Assembly: GCA_030077755.1 (NCBI GenBank)
Contig: JAQJZZ010000011.1
Location: forward strand, 744,001 to 808,000
Origin: Filosporella fistucella
Lineage: Eukaryota; Ascomycota; Leotiomycetes; Helotiales
Length of the DNA stretch: 64,000 bases
Direction of reading: 5' to 3'
Shown here one piece after another: positions 1 through 12,599 of the stretch. The first letter of the stretch is position 1. Each line of letters starts with the position of its first letter. The translations under genes and the position numbers were made by a program. The notes under the pieces were generated by a model. That model saw nothing but the letters and a program-made list of their open reading frames with translations. It searched no databases and was not told the DNA's origin.

Positions 1-118
1 AATAAAAAATCATCATCTAAAGAGTATACGAGGTCAGCAAGCATTCTATTGTGCATTGAAATTACGACGTCAATATTGACTCTCCTCAGCAACACATATA
101 AACCATACTGCTATTGCA

Positions 119-643
119 ATGGCTTCACAGACAGCCATGAATATGAACGACGGTTACAATAAGGTTTTGCCACAGGGATCATATGGAGATCCAAGGCAAA
201 GAGGCGGAGCAGCACTTTCGATCTCGACTTCGAGAACGGGGGAGGAATCATACTATGGCCAATCAACAGCCTCGAGGGGAGCACTGCCACCACAAACTCC
301 CTACCGAACTGTCAGCTCCCCTTACCCTGCAACTTCCCCTTCGCAGATCAACCCAGGTACTAGATCCAATACTGTGGGAGGATCTGATCCGAGTCGGTAT
401 GCGGAGAAGCCTTCTCGAAGTGGGAAGGGTGATAAGAGTCCTCGAAGTCCTAAAAGCCCGAAAAGTCCAGGTAGACCTGGAGATACGAGGAGGCACTCTG
501 GAGATAAGGTTAATGGGTATACAGAGTGTGGGAGACATGGCGATGAGTGGTTGTTTGGTGGCTTCTCGTTTGTGGATACTGTCAGGAAGGTGTGGGATAA
601 AGATAGGAGGGATTCCATTGAAGAGGAGAAGGAGTATCGATGA
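119..643 (+). CDS. Small basic low-complexity protein, function unknown
   Basis: Uninterrupted 174-codon frame starting at the ATG at 119 and ending in TGA at 641-643. The first 100 residues are rich in Ser, Pro, Gly and Gln. Residues about 105-118 form a short Ser-Pro/Lys repeat (KSPRSPKSPKSPG), a plausible proline-directed kinase target. The C-terminal 40 residues are different in character: they contain ECGRHGDEWLFGGFSF followed by a charged helix ending in EEEKEYR, and this ordered block is the best argument that the frame is real. There is no signal peptide or membrane segment. I do not recognise a named family. An overlapping frame at 183-656 is a shadow. Confidence 0.6.
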   Translation: MASQTAMNMNDGYNKVLPQGSYGDPRQRGGAALSISTSRTGEESYYGQSTASRGALPPQTPYRTVSSPYPATSPSQINPGTRSNTVGGSDPSRYAEKPSRSGKGDKSPRSPKSPKSPGRPGDTRRHSGDKVNGYTECGRHGDEWLFGGFSFVDTVRKVWDKDRRDSIEEEKEYR

Positions 644-1459
644 TAAGGGTCATTGACATGGGAACACAGGAAAGAGTGCACTTGAGAGTTTCGTTTTGCA
701 TTGATTTATCTTGCACCAGATACCCGGTCCCGTTGACCGGGCTTTTGTCAGATTGTTACCGCAGCAGATTATTATAGCGTATCGACGCAAAGCCGTCGAT
801 TTTTGAAGACATATTTTGCCGGCCAGAGAGTAGTTCTTGTTAGTAGTTGTCAATATTCAGTTCATGAAATACTATCAAATAGTTCTATTGAAAATATATA
901 ATGGATAGTGTGAGACGTGAATAAGTGTAACACTTCAACCAACATTACGTCTTTGACATTGACACGTTTCCAAAATCCACTTTTCTGTCAACTATTTCCG
1001 TGACAGTCACATTTCAGTACCATTTCTCGCTAGATCGTTCTCTTCAAGTCACCGCCCAACCTGTTCGCCATCCCATTTTCATTGTCCCACCACACACCTT
1101 TCCCGCACATTGCACACTTGATCAGAATGTCGATCTTAAATTTTCATGTCTAAACCGAAGTAAGATAAAACGTCCTGCCAATAGTCATAATTTTCAGCTC
1201 CGAAATGAAAGGTTGGTTACACAATCACATCTCAAGTTGTACAGCTAGTGTTAGCGTGCTCATATCACTTACCTTTCCGTTCAAGCACTTGGCCCCAAGA
1301 GTCTAGAATTAGGCTTTGAAAAAAGAAATATTAGGAGAATGTATAAGTCAGCTAATAGAAATGAAAGAGTAGATACCAAGACTACGAGTATTTTTGCTCC
1401 ACAACCTTATTGTCGCAATCGAATCTCTATTTCTCCCAGTTAGCATTCCCTTGCACAAA
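644..1459. other. Intergenic, no gene seen
   Basis: About 800 bases between the small basic protein and the secreted-protein gene. The only open frames are short and low-quality. I see no RNA gene or repeat. Confidence 0.5.
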
Positions 1460-2014
1460 ATGAAAATCACAGCCAAAACCCTTATGCTCGCCTCAGCAGG
1501 CACATGTACAGCTCAACTCTCCCTCCTTGCGGATTATACAACCCTATTCAATCACTGCCAGACCGCTGGTCCAAATACTGTTCGTCTCCCTTTCCCCCTT
1601 ACCTCTGCCATCCAAACCAAGAGATCAAAACTGATACCATCGACCAGTACGTCGCAGTATTCTACTCCAACTCTTCCTCAATCGTAACATTCGACTATAA
1701 CCAATGCTATCCATACCAATTAGATTATCCTACCGGGCCAGTAGCAAGGATGGCTGTGTTTTGCAAGACTGTGACTTGCTATAATAATCCGTATGTTTGC
1801 TACTTCTTTCCTCCAGTTATTGCCATGATATTGAAGGATGGTGTGAGGTGACAAGACAGAGATTGACTTGAAAAACAGAAACCCAGATTGTACCGGTGGA
1901 GCCGTCCCGCCCGTTCCAGTTTTGATTCCTCAATATCTTACCCTGGCGAATGTGGGAGATTGGGTTCAATTGCTTGGACAGGGGGCTACATGCCAGAAGA
2001 ATGGGCTGTCTTGA
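1460..2014 (+). CDS. Small secreted cysteine-rich protein (effector-like), 3 exons
   Basis: Spliced model 1460-1579, 1624-1790, 1879-2014, giving 140 residues. Intron 1 (1580-1623, 44 nt, GTTCGT..GAG, phase 0) is short with a weak donor. Intron 2 (1791-1878, 88 nt, GTATGT..ACAG, phase 2) is strong. Residues 1-18 form a signal peptide (MKITAKTLMLASAGTCTA). The predicted mature part is about 120 residues with six cysteines spread over the chain (NHC, NQC, AVFC, VTC, PDC, ATC), an even number suited to disulfides, and an NSSS glycosylation motif. Small size, secretion signal and paired cysteines fit the loose class of fungal effector-like or apoplastic proteins. No family is recognised, and a role in host interaction is inference only. 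Confidence 0.65.
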
Positions 2015-2198
2015 TCAGTGGTCTGAAATTGGATGTTAAAGAACAATGGTTATTTGCTAATAGCCGGTTCCCCTCCCACTGCGCTGTCGCTATTAGTCCT
2101 CGTTATCTTCTCAACTTGAATAGAATTCCTCAACCCTCATATTTCTTCTACCGAATTTCTCTTCCTTACCCTTAACTCTTAATCCATTCATAAACCCA

Positions 2199-3181
2199 TC
2201 ATCCCTCAAACTCCCACCCCTCCTCAAAAAAACTATACACTATATCTTTATCCCCCTTGAAAATATCCTCATACTTCTCAATTCTCGTGTCCGGGTTTTC
2301 AGCCTGCCTAAAATAACTCTTAGAAATCTCTTTCATCTTCGGATCCGCCCACATTTTGCGGATCCAGGCTACCGTCTCGGGAGAAGCAGTATCTAGGGGG
2401 AGACTATAGGTGCGGAAACGCTAGGAGTTAGTTAGCTATATATATCATAGACAAGAAAGTAGGAAAATAGAGGGGAAGAAACAAACCCAAAGCACCGGCC
2501 AAAAAAAAGCATCCACAACCCCCCACTTCCCACACAAAAACCCCTCATCTTCTCCATCCCCAAGTACCTCCCTCGTAGTCCCCCTCAGTCTCCCCCAAAT
2601 CTCCACCAACCTCTCACACTCTCTCCTCCCCTCCTCTCCCACCTTCACACCCTCATACCTAGCTATAAAATTACTATGATAATGTCCCCTTATATACGGA
2701 AAACCCGCATGCATCTCCGCTACGGCACTTAGTGCAAGCGCTTTAAGCAGAGGATGAGAAGGGAAGAAGGCGTGTGAGGGCTCCAGAGAAGAAAGGGTTA
2801 GGAGGATGGCGAGAGAGTCGTTGAGTGTGATGTTGGAGAGAGATGAGATTTGGAGGAGAGGGACGAGAGAGGAGGGGGAGATGGTTTTTACCTGGGTGTG
2901 TTAGTTGGTCCTGGTTAGGTGGGAGGGGATAGGACTTCTGAGAGGGGGACGATGGTGGAGGTGTATGGGATAGAGAAGTATTTTAGGACGGTTTCGACGC
3001 GTGCTGTCCAGCCTGTGGAGATGGGTGTTAGATACCAGATTGTGATTTTGAAAGGATGAAGGGAAGGGGAGGGAAAGGTAGGGGATTGAAAGGAAGACAT
3101 ACTTGAATATCGAGTATATGTTCCCATCAAATGATATTTTGGTATTTCATCTTCTGTGTTTAGGGATTCTTGAGCTGCCAT
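2199..3181 (-). CDS. Glutathione S-transferase-like protein, 4 exons
   Basis: Exons on the minus strand are 3181-3103, 3012-2936, 2891-2487 and 2420-2199. They join in frame to 260 residues and stop at TGA 2199-2201. The segment after intron 1 (WTARVETVLKYFSIPYTSTI) resembles the thioredoxin-fold entry of bacterial-type GSTs, with a TARV/L-helix after a catalytic-loop Ser/Trp. The helical second domain follows, with LCGKWGVVDAFFWPVLW in the position of the usual ..DhxLADaalhPhL.. motif. The product is probably cytosolic and conjugates glutathione to electrophiles; the substrate cannot be told. The intron 2 donor is GTCCTA, weaker than the others, but phase and protein continuity support it. 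Classical GST catalytic residues are not certain. Confidence 0.75.
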
Positions 3182-3716
3182 CTTTCTGGATATCTTAGAT
3201 AGAGGAGAGTGCGAGATGATAATTATAGTACCCTGTTTAACGAGTATGTCGTGGGAGAAGGGTCAAAGGACGTAGGATTTTATATCTGCGAAAGTAAATT
3301 CTCCGACTCACCTGATTCGTCCGATTCTCATGTCGACCGCAGGGCGTAGACTCGTGAATTGATAGCGTGAACTATCTGAAGCTTGGCTATTGATATGTTA
3401 TATATGTAAATACGTAATTCATAGATTCAATTTTTAATTTTGCAAACTTCTTCTCAGGACAGGAGAGCATGAAAGCACTCGATGATCTGTGAGTATAAAG
3501 GGAACCAACACGTGACCAACTGCCTATGCTGTGAAGCATTACTTGCTGGTGTGATATACATGAAAAGTGATTAACGGGGGACACAAGAAGTATCAACAGA
3601 ACGATTCGGTGTATAGAGGGGAAGAATAGTTATAATACAAAACTCATTCTTCCTTCTCTATACTCCACGTAGCTTCCAAACAAACTGTACTATTCATTAA
3701 ACACCTCCACGTATTG
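3182..3716. other. Intergenic between GST and F-box genes
   Basis: About 530 bases upstream of the GST start and downstream of the F-box stop. It contains an E-box-like ACACGTGACC around 3507-3516, about 330 bases upstream of the GST start. No gene is seen. Confidence 0.4.
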
Positions 3717-6073
3717 CTATCCATCTCGACTCTCCTCTTCTTCCTCAGTCGGAGTCTCTTGCCTATCTTCACCTCCTACACTCTCATCTACTATCCTTGC
3801 ACTTCCCCCTGCAGTACTGGCACCATCCCTCGAAGCGCCAGCTGCCTGAAATCCAGTCACAAGCCGTTGTGCAAACACAACTATCTCTGGAGTCCCAGGA
3901 TCATGTGTTGCTACAGGTGCTTCATCCTGTACCTCATCCTCTTGTTCTGCAGCCGGTAAGGCAGCAGCATGTGCCGCGTGTCCGACCTGGTGCCCGACAT
4001 GTATATTCATGCCTGCCGTATTGAGCATGAATAACATGGCTGCTACGCCTTGATGACCGTGCTATTGTGTGTTAAATCTCATTGGAGGAATGCTCATGAT
4101 GATTCAAGTTCCCGTCATAAAGAGCCTTTATTTTATATAGGAGATGTGAGGTAAGAAATAGAGATCCAGAAAAAAAGAGGGAACGGGAAATGTAACTCAC
4201 GAGATCAATCTGTCCCAGGACCTCCTCTCCGAGTTCCTCCTCCTCATCATCTTCTTCGACGTTATTTTCTTCGTCAGCATCATCATCCACAAATTGGTCA
4301 ATCCAATCAGTTTGGTCTGAGGGTGGGTTATCATCGATTGTATCCTTGATTTTCCAGAAGGCGGTTGGACCAGCTGGGCCGTGTTCGTCGAAATTTCTAT
4401 TAAGAGATCAGTCTACTGCGGATGCAAAAGGGGGAGAGCAATACTTGTCAAACCAATGTCCGAGAACCCCACGACCAGACCTGACACCACCAACTTGTAT
4501 ACCTTCGCTGGCCCATCTTTCTTCTCTAATACAGAATTAGCTTTGTTCTCGAATCATACACGCCATCATTTGCATCTCCGTTTCCACTGTTAAAACATAA
4601 AATCAACTTACCCCCCATAAACCGAAATCGTCTTCCACCTAACCTCCCCCTCTCTCGTCAATCTGACACTTCCCCGTATATTAGAATTAGCATTCGGATC
4701 CCACCTCGAAGTAATCGATCTCGAAAGGCCCTCAAAATGTACAATGGGATATCCCTGACCATCATTCTCGCCTGGTTCTTCTAGATGCGTGAGTTTAACT
4801 TCCATAATTATCAGACGGATGGCTTCGTGGGTGTTGAGTGGTTGCCGAGGTTGGTCATCTGGAGGAGGAGGCATGCCGAAATTGTAGGCGAAGAGATCGT
4901 GGAAGTCTAGATTTGTCAGTTTCGCTCGTTCTCATTATTGCGACTTAATAAAATTGGAGGCCGAGAAATTTTACCTAAGAAACAAACCACCTGTATCATG
5001 TAAGTACTCGGCCAAAAATATTTCCAAAGATAAGGAGCCACTTACTCTACACCATGTCCCTTCAATATCAAAAGGATCCTTGGCTGAGAGCGGAATCTCC
5101 ACCGAACGCAACCACTCAGGACTCGGTTTGAAACTATTCGGCGTAGCACCCACAAACCTCTCCTCCCACCTAGCCTTGAAATAATCACCACGATGATCCT
5201 TAAAAACCTCCATATTCTTCCCCAAAACCATCATCACTGCCTCAACCCTCTCCCAATCCACCGTCGCCAACCCATCTGATCTATAAGGGCCCCAGAAATT
5301 AGCTCGCGTGTAGTTTCGGAGATCATAGACGACAGATATAGCCCACGGATAGACATGTTTGAACTGTCTGCTTGGCCATCCGGGACGCTCAGCTGACAAG
5401 CCATAGAGACAGCGGAGTTTGGCACTAGCTTGTCTATCATCATATGAGAGCAAAGGACGACGATACTGGGATTTCCGGGCAAAGTTAAAGGTTTTGGATT
5501 GGCAGAGGAACATCTCGATGTTTTCTCTGTTGCGAATGTCATCTTTGAACCACCTGCGGACTTGTTTCAGTGTGCGAGAGTTCTCGGGTTGGGAGGTGCG
5601 GAGGAGGTTAGAGATATAGCGGGATACTTCTTTGACGATATGTGTCTAACGTTGTTAGTATGGATAGCAATATCAATATGAAGAATAAAAGGAATAAATA
5701 GGGTAGGTAGCCAAACCTTATCCTGTCCCGAAGTCTTAATCACATCCTCCATCCACACAAATCTCCTTACTTCACTCACGTAATCGAAATTCGTGCATAG
5801 GAACTCCTCTACTGGCTCATCCTACTATTCATTAGTCTCTATCTCAATTCCGGTTTCCTCGGCACGAGACCTGGGAAACGAGAGGAGACATACAAGTCGT
5901 TGACGATAAAGTCCCTTGTGCAAAGTCCTATCATCCAAAACATAGCTGAGAGTCTTACACGTCATTCCCACTCTACCCACATCTTTCGGATCAAGGAGCA
6001 AGAATACAAATTCCCAGATCTCGCTCGGGAGAGTCATAAATTGGACAGGCATCATGTTCTTCGTGCGCCTCAA
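3717..6073 (-). CDS. F-box protein, multi-exon
   Basis: The gene starts at ATG 6073. Residues about 10-50 form an F-box (MTLPSEIWEFVFLLLDPKDV followed by GMTCKTLSYVL), so the product is a likely SCF ubiquitin-ligase substrate adaptor. The rest is assembled from in-frame blocks on the minus strand: about 5823-5722, 5640-4990, 4905-4612, 4545-4450, 4395-4202 and 4060-3717. Donors are GTATGT or GTAAGT-like. The central block holds Trp/Tyr-rich motifs of the F-box family common in Leotiomycetes and Sordariomycetes (WAISVVYDLRNYTRANFWGP; FDIEGTWCRV then DFHDLFAYNF). The C-terminal third is strongly acidic (DDDADEENNVEEDDEEEE), followed by an Ala/Gly/Glu-rich tail ending at TAG 3717-3719. Exact inner exon borders were not all fixed; the gene identity is firmer than the borders. 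Confidence 0.7.
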
Positions 6074-7836
6074 TTCGTAAGAACGGGAGAATGAAGAGAT
6101 TTGTATTTGTTTATCTGTTTATCATCATGATATCCAGAGATTTGTAAAAGGGATTATGAATAGTGATATTTGGTTGATACCGTTGGAGATGGAGATGCAG
6201 ATGAAGTCAACGTCGTGACGTGCTCGGCTACGCAGAGTGTTGATGATGAGATAAGAACCCCACCCCGCTCGGAGTTAAGCTCATCCTCCATCTTCCCCCC
6301 GTAATCGACTCAATCAAGTAATCCGAATCACATGACTGTTCTCCCCACATCCAGCCGTGTGCTAGAGTACAAATGTCTCAGATAGCATTGCACAATAAAT
6401 AAAGAAACCTCTTTTCAATAGATAATCAAAAAAGTAGAAATCTGAATTCCCATCCTTTGCTCAGATAAACGGAATATATCCATAACTTTCTAATCCCCCA
6501 TCCCGTGCAATTCCCTCAATTACCTACATTACGCCATCCCGTCCCTCCCTCCCGATGACGAATTCCATTCCCTTCTTCCCTCGCGATCCGAACCGGCCGA
6601 GACCCTTCCCTTCCCTTCCCTTCCCTTCCCTTCAGCATCAGACAAGAAGAAAAAGAAAAATTCCTTCTTCCCCCTCGGCAGCTCCCACCGATCAGCGAGC
6701 AAGCTCAAGCTCAAGCTGCTCTCAAAGCTTAAACATGTACATATTTGCTTTTCCCGCTCGCCTGCAAAAAAAGCTAATTCGCACCGGAATAAGTATCTAT
6801 TTCCTGCTTTCGCTAGCTGATATCAGATGTGTACTGACACCAACACCAACACGAATACCAAGGATCGGAGTAGGATTCGGAGGCAGAAACAGATGTCAGA
6901 ATTAGACTTGTTATCCCTTACGAGCTGAAATGGAGGAAGAGCAAGGTAGGAAGTGAGTCATTATGTACCTGTGTATGGAGAGAGACGGTTTCACCTTTTT
7001 TCTCGGTGAAGGAGAGGTACATGCCGAGAATTGCCAACGGAGAGACATACATACATATATCTTGATACCTTACTCTGTACGGGGGACTAGATAGCTTGTG
7101 GATGACTAGTGCCATAGTGGACAATGGGAGAGGCCGCGAGACAGGGTTGGGGCAATTGCTGTTCCTGTCTCAGAATCGGACGACGGAGAATCAGAAATAA
7201 GTCCATGTTATGTTAGGCTGGCTGCCCTACGTAGGTGCCGTACATAGGTGCCCGATCCTGCTAAGAAAACATGGGAAATTGCAGGACCAATCAAAATAAA
7301 TTAATTGCAATAGTTTTTGTATTATGTATGCACTCTGCTATAGAACAGCTATTGTCACATGAGCCACCTAATAAGTCACATACACTCTCCGGTACGCAAT
7401 AAACAGCCACCCGTGTACTACAACAGCAATATGTAAAAGCGACCACCAGCGAAGGCAAAGCAGTAGTTCAAAAACAGTCAAAAAACTCCCCCAAACACCA
7501 ATGTTGTGCCGTGAGGCGTTGCCTATCTAAATCTTTTTACTCCTTTGTGCCATTGCCCCATTTGACCAGTGCAGCCACCCATCGCCCAGATATTTCCCAC
7601 TACTAAACGTGTATGCCCGAAACCAACAAACGACGATGAAAGGACGAGCAAATCAGCCAGCTGATCCACTACTGCTGCTAGGCTGTGAAAATGCAAGGCA
7701 AAGTAATTTGAGTTGTTCCAGCTAATAACACATCTTCAAAACAAGGGTACATCCGGTTACTCCCATCGAACGAGACAAGGCAGTGAAACCGATCGAAATC
7801 CTGGTAAGCTAGAAACAGGATCACCGCATCAGTGGC
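6074..7836. other. Long intergenic stretch, no gene; simple repeats
   Basis: About 1.76 kb between divergently placed neighbours. The frames at 6555-6905 and 6918-7124 are low-complexity and unsupported. A (CCCTT)n run lies at 6603-6633. Nothing else could be identified. Confidence 0.5.
6603..6633. repeat. (CCCTT)6 microsatellite
   Basis: Six tandem CCCTT units plus one base, read directly from the sequence. It lies in the intergenic region downstream of the Zn2Cys6 gene and upstream of the F-box gene. Confidence 0.9.
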
Positions 7837-9012
7837 TTATTGGCCTTTCCTGTCCAAACGACCCAACATCTTCCTATCAAGATCCGAATCTGGACGACGT
7901 TCCATGATATTGCCCAAGCTCATTGGATCAGATCTACCCTCTCCAGGACTTGATCGTGGTGGAGGAGTCCGACTCATGATTGGAAGACCAGATTGTTGAG
8001 GTGGTTGAAGATTCGAGTGAGAGGATGTGGAAGAGCCTGGTGAGTAATTCGCAGCTGACGATGATGCCGTTGGGGTGACCGGGGGAAGGCGCAAATCGTC
8101 CTCTACAGCTTGTCGTCGATTCGCACTATCGGCTCGTGCATAAGGAGGCTGGCCTGGAATTGGCGGTGGGAGAATTGACGGATGTGGCTCCGGTTGTGGG
8201 CGTTTGCGGGATTGGTCGTGTTGAGGTTGGGAATTACGGTCGTCAGTGTAGGAGCTATAGGATCCTGTAGGTGATGGCGCAGGGTACTCGTATGGAGAAG
8301 CTTGTTGCGGTGTGATTGGTCCCAATGGTTGGCCATGTGCGCCAAACAGCTGTGTTCCTTGAGGGTACATCATCGGTCGAGGACGTCCATCGGGGCCAAC
8401 TCCCATATTCCTCATGCCAGGGTAAACTGCGTGTGCTGGAACGAAAGCTTGAGCTTGGGACGAAACAGGAGTGAAAATACATTCTTGTTCAAATCGCTGG
8501 CAGTTTAAGCAGCGTCCCTCGGGATTTTGGTCAAAGCCTGAGCAGCGAATCTGCGCGATAGTTAGCCAGATTCTAATATTTATATCCCGCCTTTCTATGA
8601 GTTAAATTTCTTCATTTCTCTCCCATTCTCTTACCTTTCGTCGTCTGCAATATCTGCAAGCAATGGCAGTTCTTTGCCTAGGCGCTGATTGACTGAATGC
8701 CATGTGCTGAGCACCTCCTCTTCCATAATCTTGTGGATATCCACGGTCGCTGTAAGGACCAGGACCTGGGGAAGGCCTATATTGGTGATCCTGTTGATAT
8801 GCCCGGGGATCAGCTGGGTATCCGTTTGGTGGAGGAGGATATTGTGGCTCGTATTGAGAAGAGATCGATGGGAGAGTTACACCGCTTGAGGGATTGCGAT
8901 TGTGGCCATATGCTCTGTTGCGATCATCTTCTTCGCCTGGCGGAGGAGGATACTGTGATTCTCTTTGATCGCCTGGCGGTGGATAACCACCGCTCTGATC
9001 GTGGTATGACAT
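7837..9012 (-). CDS. Zn2Cys6 fungal transcription factor, 2 exons
   Basis: Exons 9012-8635 and 8550-7837 give 363 residues. The 84-nt intron (8551-8634) has a GTAAGA donor, a GGCTAACT branch site and a GCAG acceptor. Splicing at this intron completes the zinc cluster: ACRYCRRRK continues into IRCSGF, yielding C-x2-C-x6-C-x10-C-x2-C-x6-C at about residues 118-150. The cluster is central rather than N-terminal, preceded by about 115 residues of Pro/Tyr/Gln-rich sequence. It is followed by a disordered Pro/Ser-rich tail with no visible fungal_trans middle homology region. The start MSYHDQ was chosen because upstream residues are not similarly biased; an upstream in-frame ATG exists at 9090. The product is a nuclear DNA-binding regulator with unknown targets. 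It faces a 13-kb gene-free region on its 5' side, which may hold its control DNA. Confidence 0.85.
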
Positions 9013-9247
9013 CTCTGAAGGATAGATCGCCACGGTGACGACTGGATATTGAAACTTGGGGATAGAGAATGTCCCCCTTTTTCTGCGCAAGACACCCAGG
9101 TGCTCTTGCCAAGTCCAGAGATGATCTCTTAATTACTCGATTTGCTTCGACAGGATTGTATCGATGTCCTGCTCGAAGAAAGATAGTGTTGGTCGCGCTG
9201 CGATGCCGTCAAGGTGAACTCTGAATGAAATTGGAAGTGAGGGTAAT

Positions 9248-9264
9248 AGAGAGAGAGAGAGAGA
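9248..9264. repeat. (GA)n microsatellite in the 5' region of the Zn2Cys6 gene
   Basis: An uninterrupted GA run about 240 bases upstream of the chosen start of the Zn2Cys6 gene. On that gene's strand it reads as a CT run, a feature common in fungal promoters and leaders. Confidence 0.8.
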
Positions 9265-12071
9265 TGTGCGCAAGAGACGGCTGATTTGTAGTGGGGAACG
9301 GTCCGGCGATACTAGTTTGCTGCTATGGCGAGTAGGATTCCGTTTGGTTGGCGGTCAGTCAACCAGATTTTGGTGTTCAGACGGCGCGTTTTGTTTCCTT
9401 GGGGGACTTCTAGTAGCGTCGAGTCCGCTTGCTGCTGGTGAGATAAAGGCTTTCACCCAAGGGCCGTGTCGTACCTTCCCGTGGTCGCAGTTAAGGTTGC
9501 AGGATCGATTTGCAGCGGTTCCAGCTGCAAGTTTGAAAGATTGGCTCACAATGTTACGATTCTGCAGCTGTTGGCGTACAGTACAAGCAGGGTTCAATTC
9601 AGATCAGATCCACTCTTCGTATTGTGGCTTGTATTTTGCTGAATCGCAAAGACTTCACCTTGATATTATGGCACGGGGCCTAAGAATAGATGATTGAATG
9701 ATTTGCAGACTCTAGCCTGCGCACAAATGTCAGAACAAACTTCGGTGACCAAAAAGTGTCGGTCTGACCACCACACTCTGATTCTCGAGGAGTGAGTGCG
9801 AAGCGGGTTGTAGGGCAAGTTACCACGTACCTGTACGAGCGTTATTCAGCTGGCTGGCCGGAACAGAGTCTGCCCCTCCTTTAGTTGCGTGTATGAAGGA
9901 TTGCCCTAGCGGGGTAACAGTGTGCACCTGGAATGACGAATCGCAGCTTCGAAACGCAATTCTACTTATTACGGTCCCAAATTTTGGACCAAATGTCGAA
10001 TAGACCTAGAACAAATGTGACGAAATTTTCCTGGCCTCTTTGAAAATGAGTGTCCTCTTGCGCAAAATGTCAAATGTATCCGCTATTTTTCAGCTCTATC
10101 CTGCACCAATTCTGAGTCTGGTTCAAAATATCAAATAGCGTCCTCTTTATTCGTCTTGCGGTACGGTGCGTAGGTATTCGGAATCTTCCTCCTTAGTTTC
10201 CACACGGATCAACCAAAGAATACCAATCGCCTAACACGGAAATTTCTATAGCGCAGGGTGATTGCCGGTTCGAAGAACGGAAGTAGTACAATAGAGTCGG
10301 AACGGGGCTTCTTCTTTGCAGAGATCCGTTCAAAGGCCGAGAGCGGCGAACGTCGTTGCTTCAATTCTTTGGGACCGGTTCCAAACTTGAATAAAGACGG
10401 CCTCTTTTCTGCGACCCAGGAGGCGAGCTGCGAGTGATGTGCTTTTGAGCGGCACGATGCGAGGCGGCCGGTTTTTGGTGTGGACTTCAGAACGTAGAAA
10501 GAAAGACCAAGGTGGATTAGAGACAGGAACCACGAATTGTAAACAAGTGGTGATGGCAGATGTCAGAAGGCAGAATTGGAAAATCTAGGAGTTTGCGACA
10601 ACAAGATTGTGGAAGGTGGAAGGAGAAAAAGGAGGGAAGTTGACCAGAGGTGGATGAGATTTTGTGGTTGAGGTGACGCTGACGGTATGGAAGGTCGAAG
10701 TAGGGTAGTGTAGGTGTAGGGAAGGTAGTTTGGTTTGGGATGCTGGGGGAGGTGGGCTTCGGTTGCGGTGGGGTTGAAATTTGTGAGATGCGAAAATCGT
10801 AGAGGGGTCCGAAACTCGGTGTCAGGACTCAGACTCAGGACAATCACACATGCGTTCCTTGCTGGCTGGCTAATGCTGATGCTGGCTGGCTTGTTTTGCT
10901 TGTTTCCAGAATTCTTCAACCGACAACCCGACAATTTTATTTTTCTTTCCTTTTCCTATGCGCCTCGCGACGTTGTTCTCTTTTTGGGCGTCAGCCTCGC
11001 TCTGCAAGAATCAATGGGCAAGACAAAAGGAGGGATTCGAGAAAAAAAAAGATGATGCGGAGGTCTGAGACTGGCTTTTAAAGACTCGAAGGCGCAGCAC
11101 AAGACACTGGCAGCTGAACGAGTGCGGGTCAGAACCGGACAGACAGGGAGGGCAAAAGTGAGTGAGGTGAGGTGAGGACGGGTGGGCGTGGGAGAGGGCG
11201 TGGATAATAAGTATGGGGAGGGAGGTATGCGATACCACTGACTGAACTAGGAAAAGAAATCGTGCGCCGCAGACGTACCGTGAATTGAGTGATGATGGCG
11301 GGAAGAAATTGGGGCAGAGCAGAACTGCACACAAAATAGGAAGAGGCGTGGAGCGAGATTATTGCCGGTGGTGGATGTTGAGTTATGGAGGAAGCGCCCG
11401 AGCCAGAAGCAGCAGACCAGAATGGATCAGAACAATCCAGCTGGGACCTTTTTCTGTGGTGTTGGTGATGTAGGAACAAGTACGGAATATGTATGTTCGG
11501 CTTTAATAGTCGACCACGACTATCACAAGGGGGTGTGGAGGGAGAGTGGAGGGGTAACGGGCAATCCGGCGAAAATAGAAGCTTCCAAGAACCCAAGGAA
11601 GGATAATATGGTCAGACTGGGCAGGATGATATTGCAGCTGTTGCAGCACCAGCAGACGACGGGCCGGCGTGTAAGGTAGGTAGGGAGCAGTAGGGGACAG
11701 GAGTACGGAGTCGACAAGGGAATATTTGGAGGGATGAGGAGGGGGAGGGGAGGATCTGAGATATAGACAGGGTGTGTCGGCCCTGGGTGGCAGTTTAAGG
11801 TAGGGGTATGGTAGTGCAGTTGAAGGTGGATGTTTGGTGTTTGGGACGCTGACAGGCCGCAGCAGACGATGGCAAAAAAAAGACGACGATGAGGTTGAGA
11901 TGAAACGGCAGACGATGTAAGGCCGGTGATAGGTGAACAGGGTCAGATTCGGGACGGAAGGGAGGCGTATAACAATAAATAGGTAACTGGCAGAGGAGAA
12001 TTATAAGAACAAACTGGTCCGATCCGGCCTATTTAGTTGCTACAATTTGGTTTAGTTTTCTTGGAAGTCAG

Positions 12072-12205
12072 GAATGTAGGTAAGATAGGCTTCGGAGGTA
12101 GCTGGTAGGTAGGTACCTAGGTAGCTAGGTAGCTAGACTCGGAAGTAGGTTGGTTGGTGAGTGAGGTGATGCTCAATACGTAGGTAGTTAGTAGTAGTAG
12201 TAGTT
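12072..12205. repeat. Degenerate GTAG/GGTA tetranucleotide-rich block
   Basis: Repeated GGTAG/GTAGG words with interruptions (for example around 12105-12137), ending in a (TAG)n run near 12186-12202. Confidence 0.6.
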
Positions 12206-12599
12206 CGTTATAGTTCCTGAGAGGTTGCCGATGGTTCCTGACCATGACCAACAGAGCGCTCGGAATTGAGTAGGTTCTTTGAGCGGATGGATCAATAAGG
12301 AAGCAGAACAAGCATCTAGAGGTGGACGACGAAACCTTCTTGCTCGGATTTTTGCCTCTGGTCTCCACGGCGCTCCACAATCGTCGACGGGAGTTGGGAT
12401 ATGGGTGTGAAGGCAACCCGATTCGGTGGATGGTTTGGTTGACTATTGAAGGATTGGAAGTCGGCTGAGCGAGGGACTCTCCGTCTTTAGGCGTAAAATA
12501 TAGTTTGATGGTAGTAATGGAATGAGAGAAAGTGTAATCAATATAGAGTCCGGAGCAGGAACGGAGAGAGATCAGATGACAGAAATAGAGAAACAGAGG

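Noticed and set aside
9266..9697. 143-codon + strand frame
   Set aside because: No recognisable motif, no splice-consistent neighbours; chance frame in the gene-free region.
10268..10290. GGTTCGA-like T-loop as part of a tRNA
   Set aside because: The flanking bases cannot form a T-stem plus acceptor stem.
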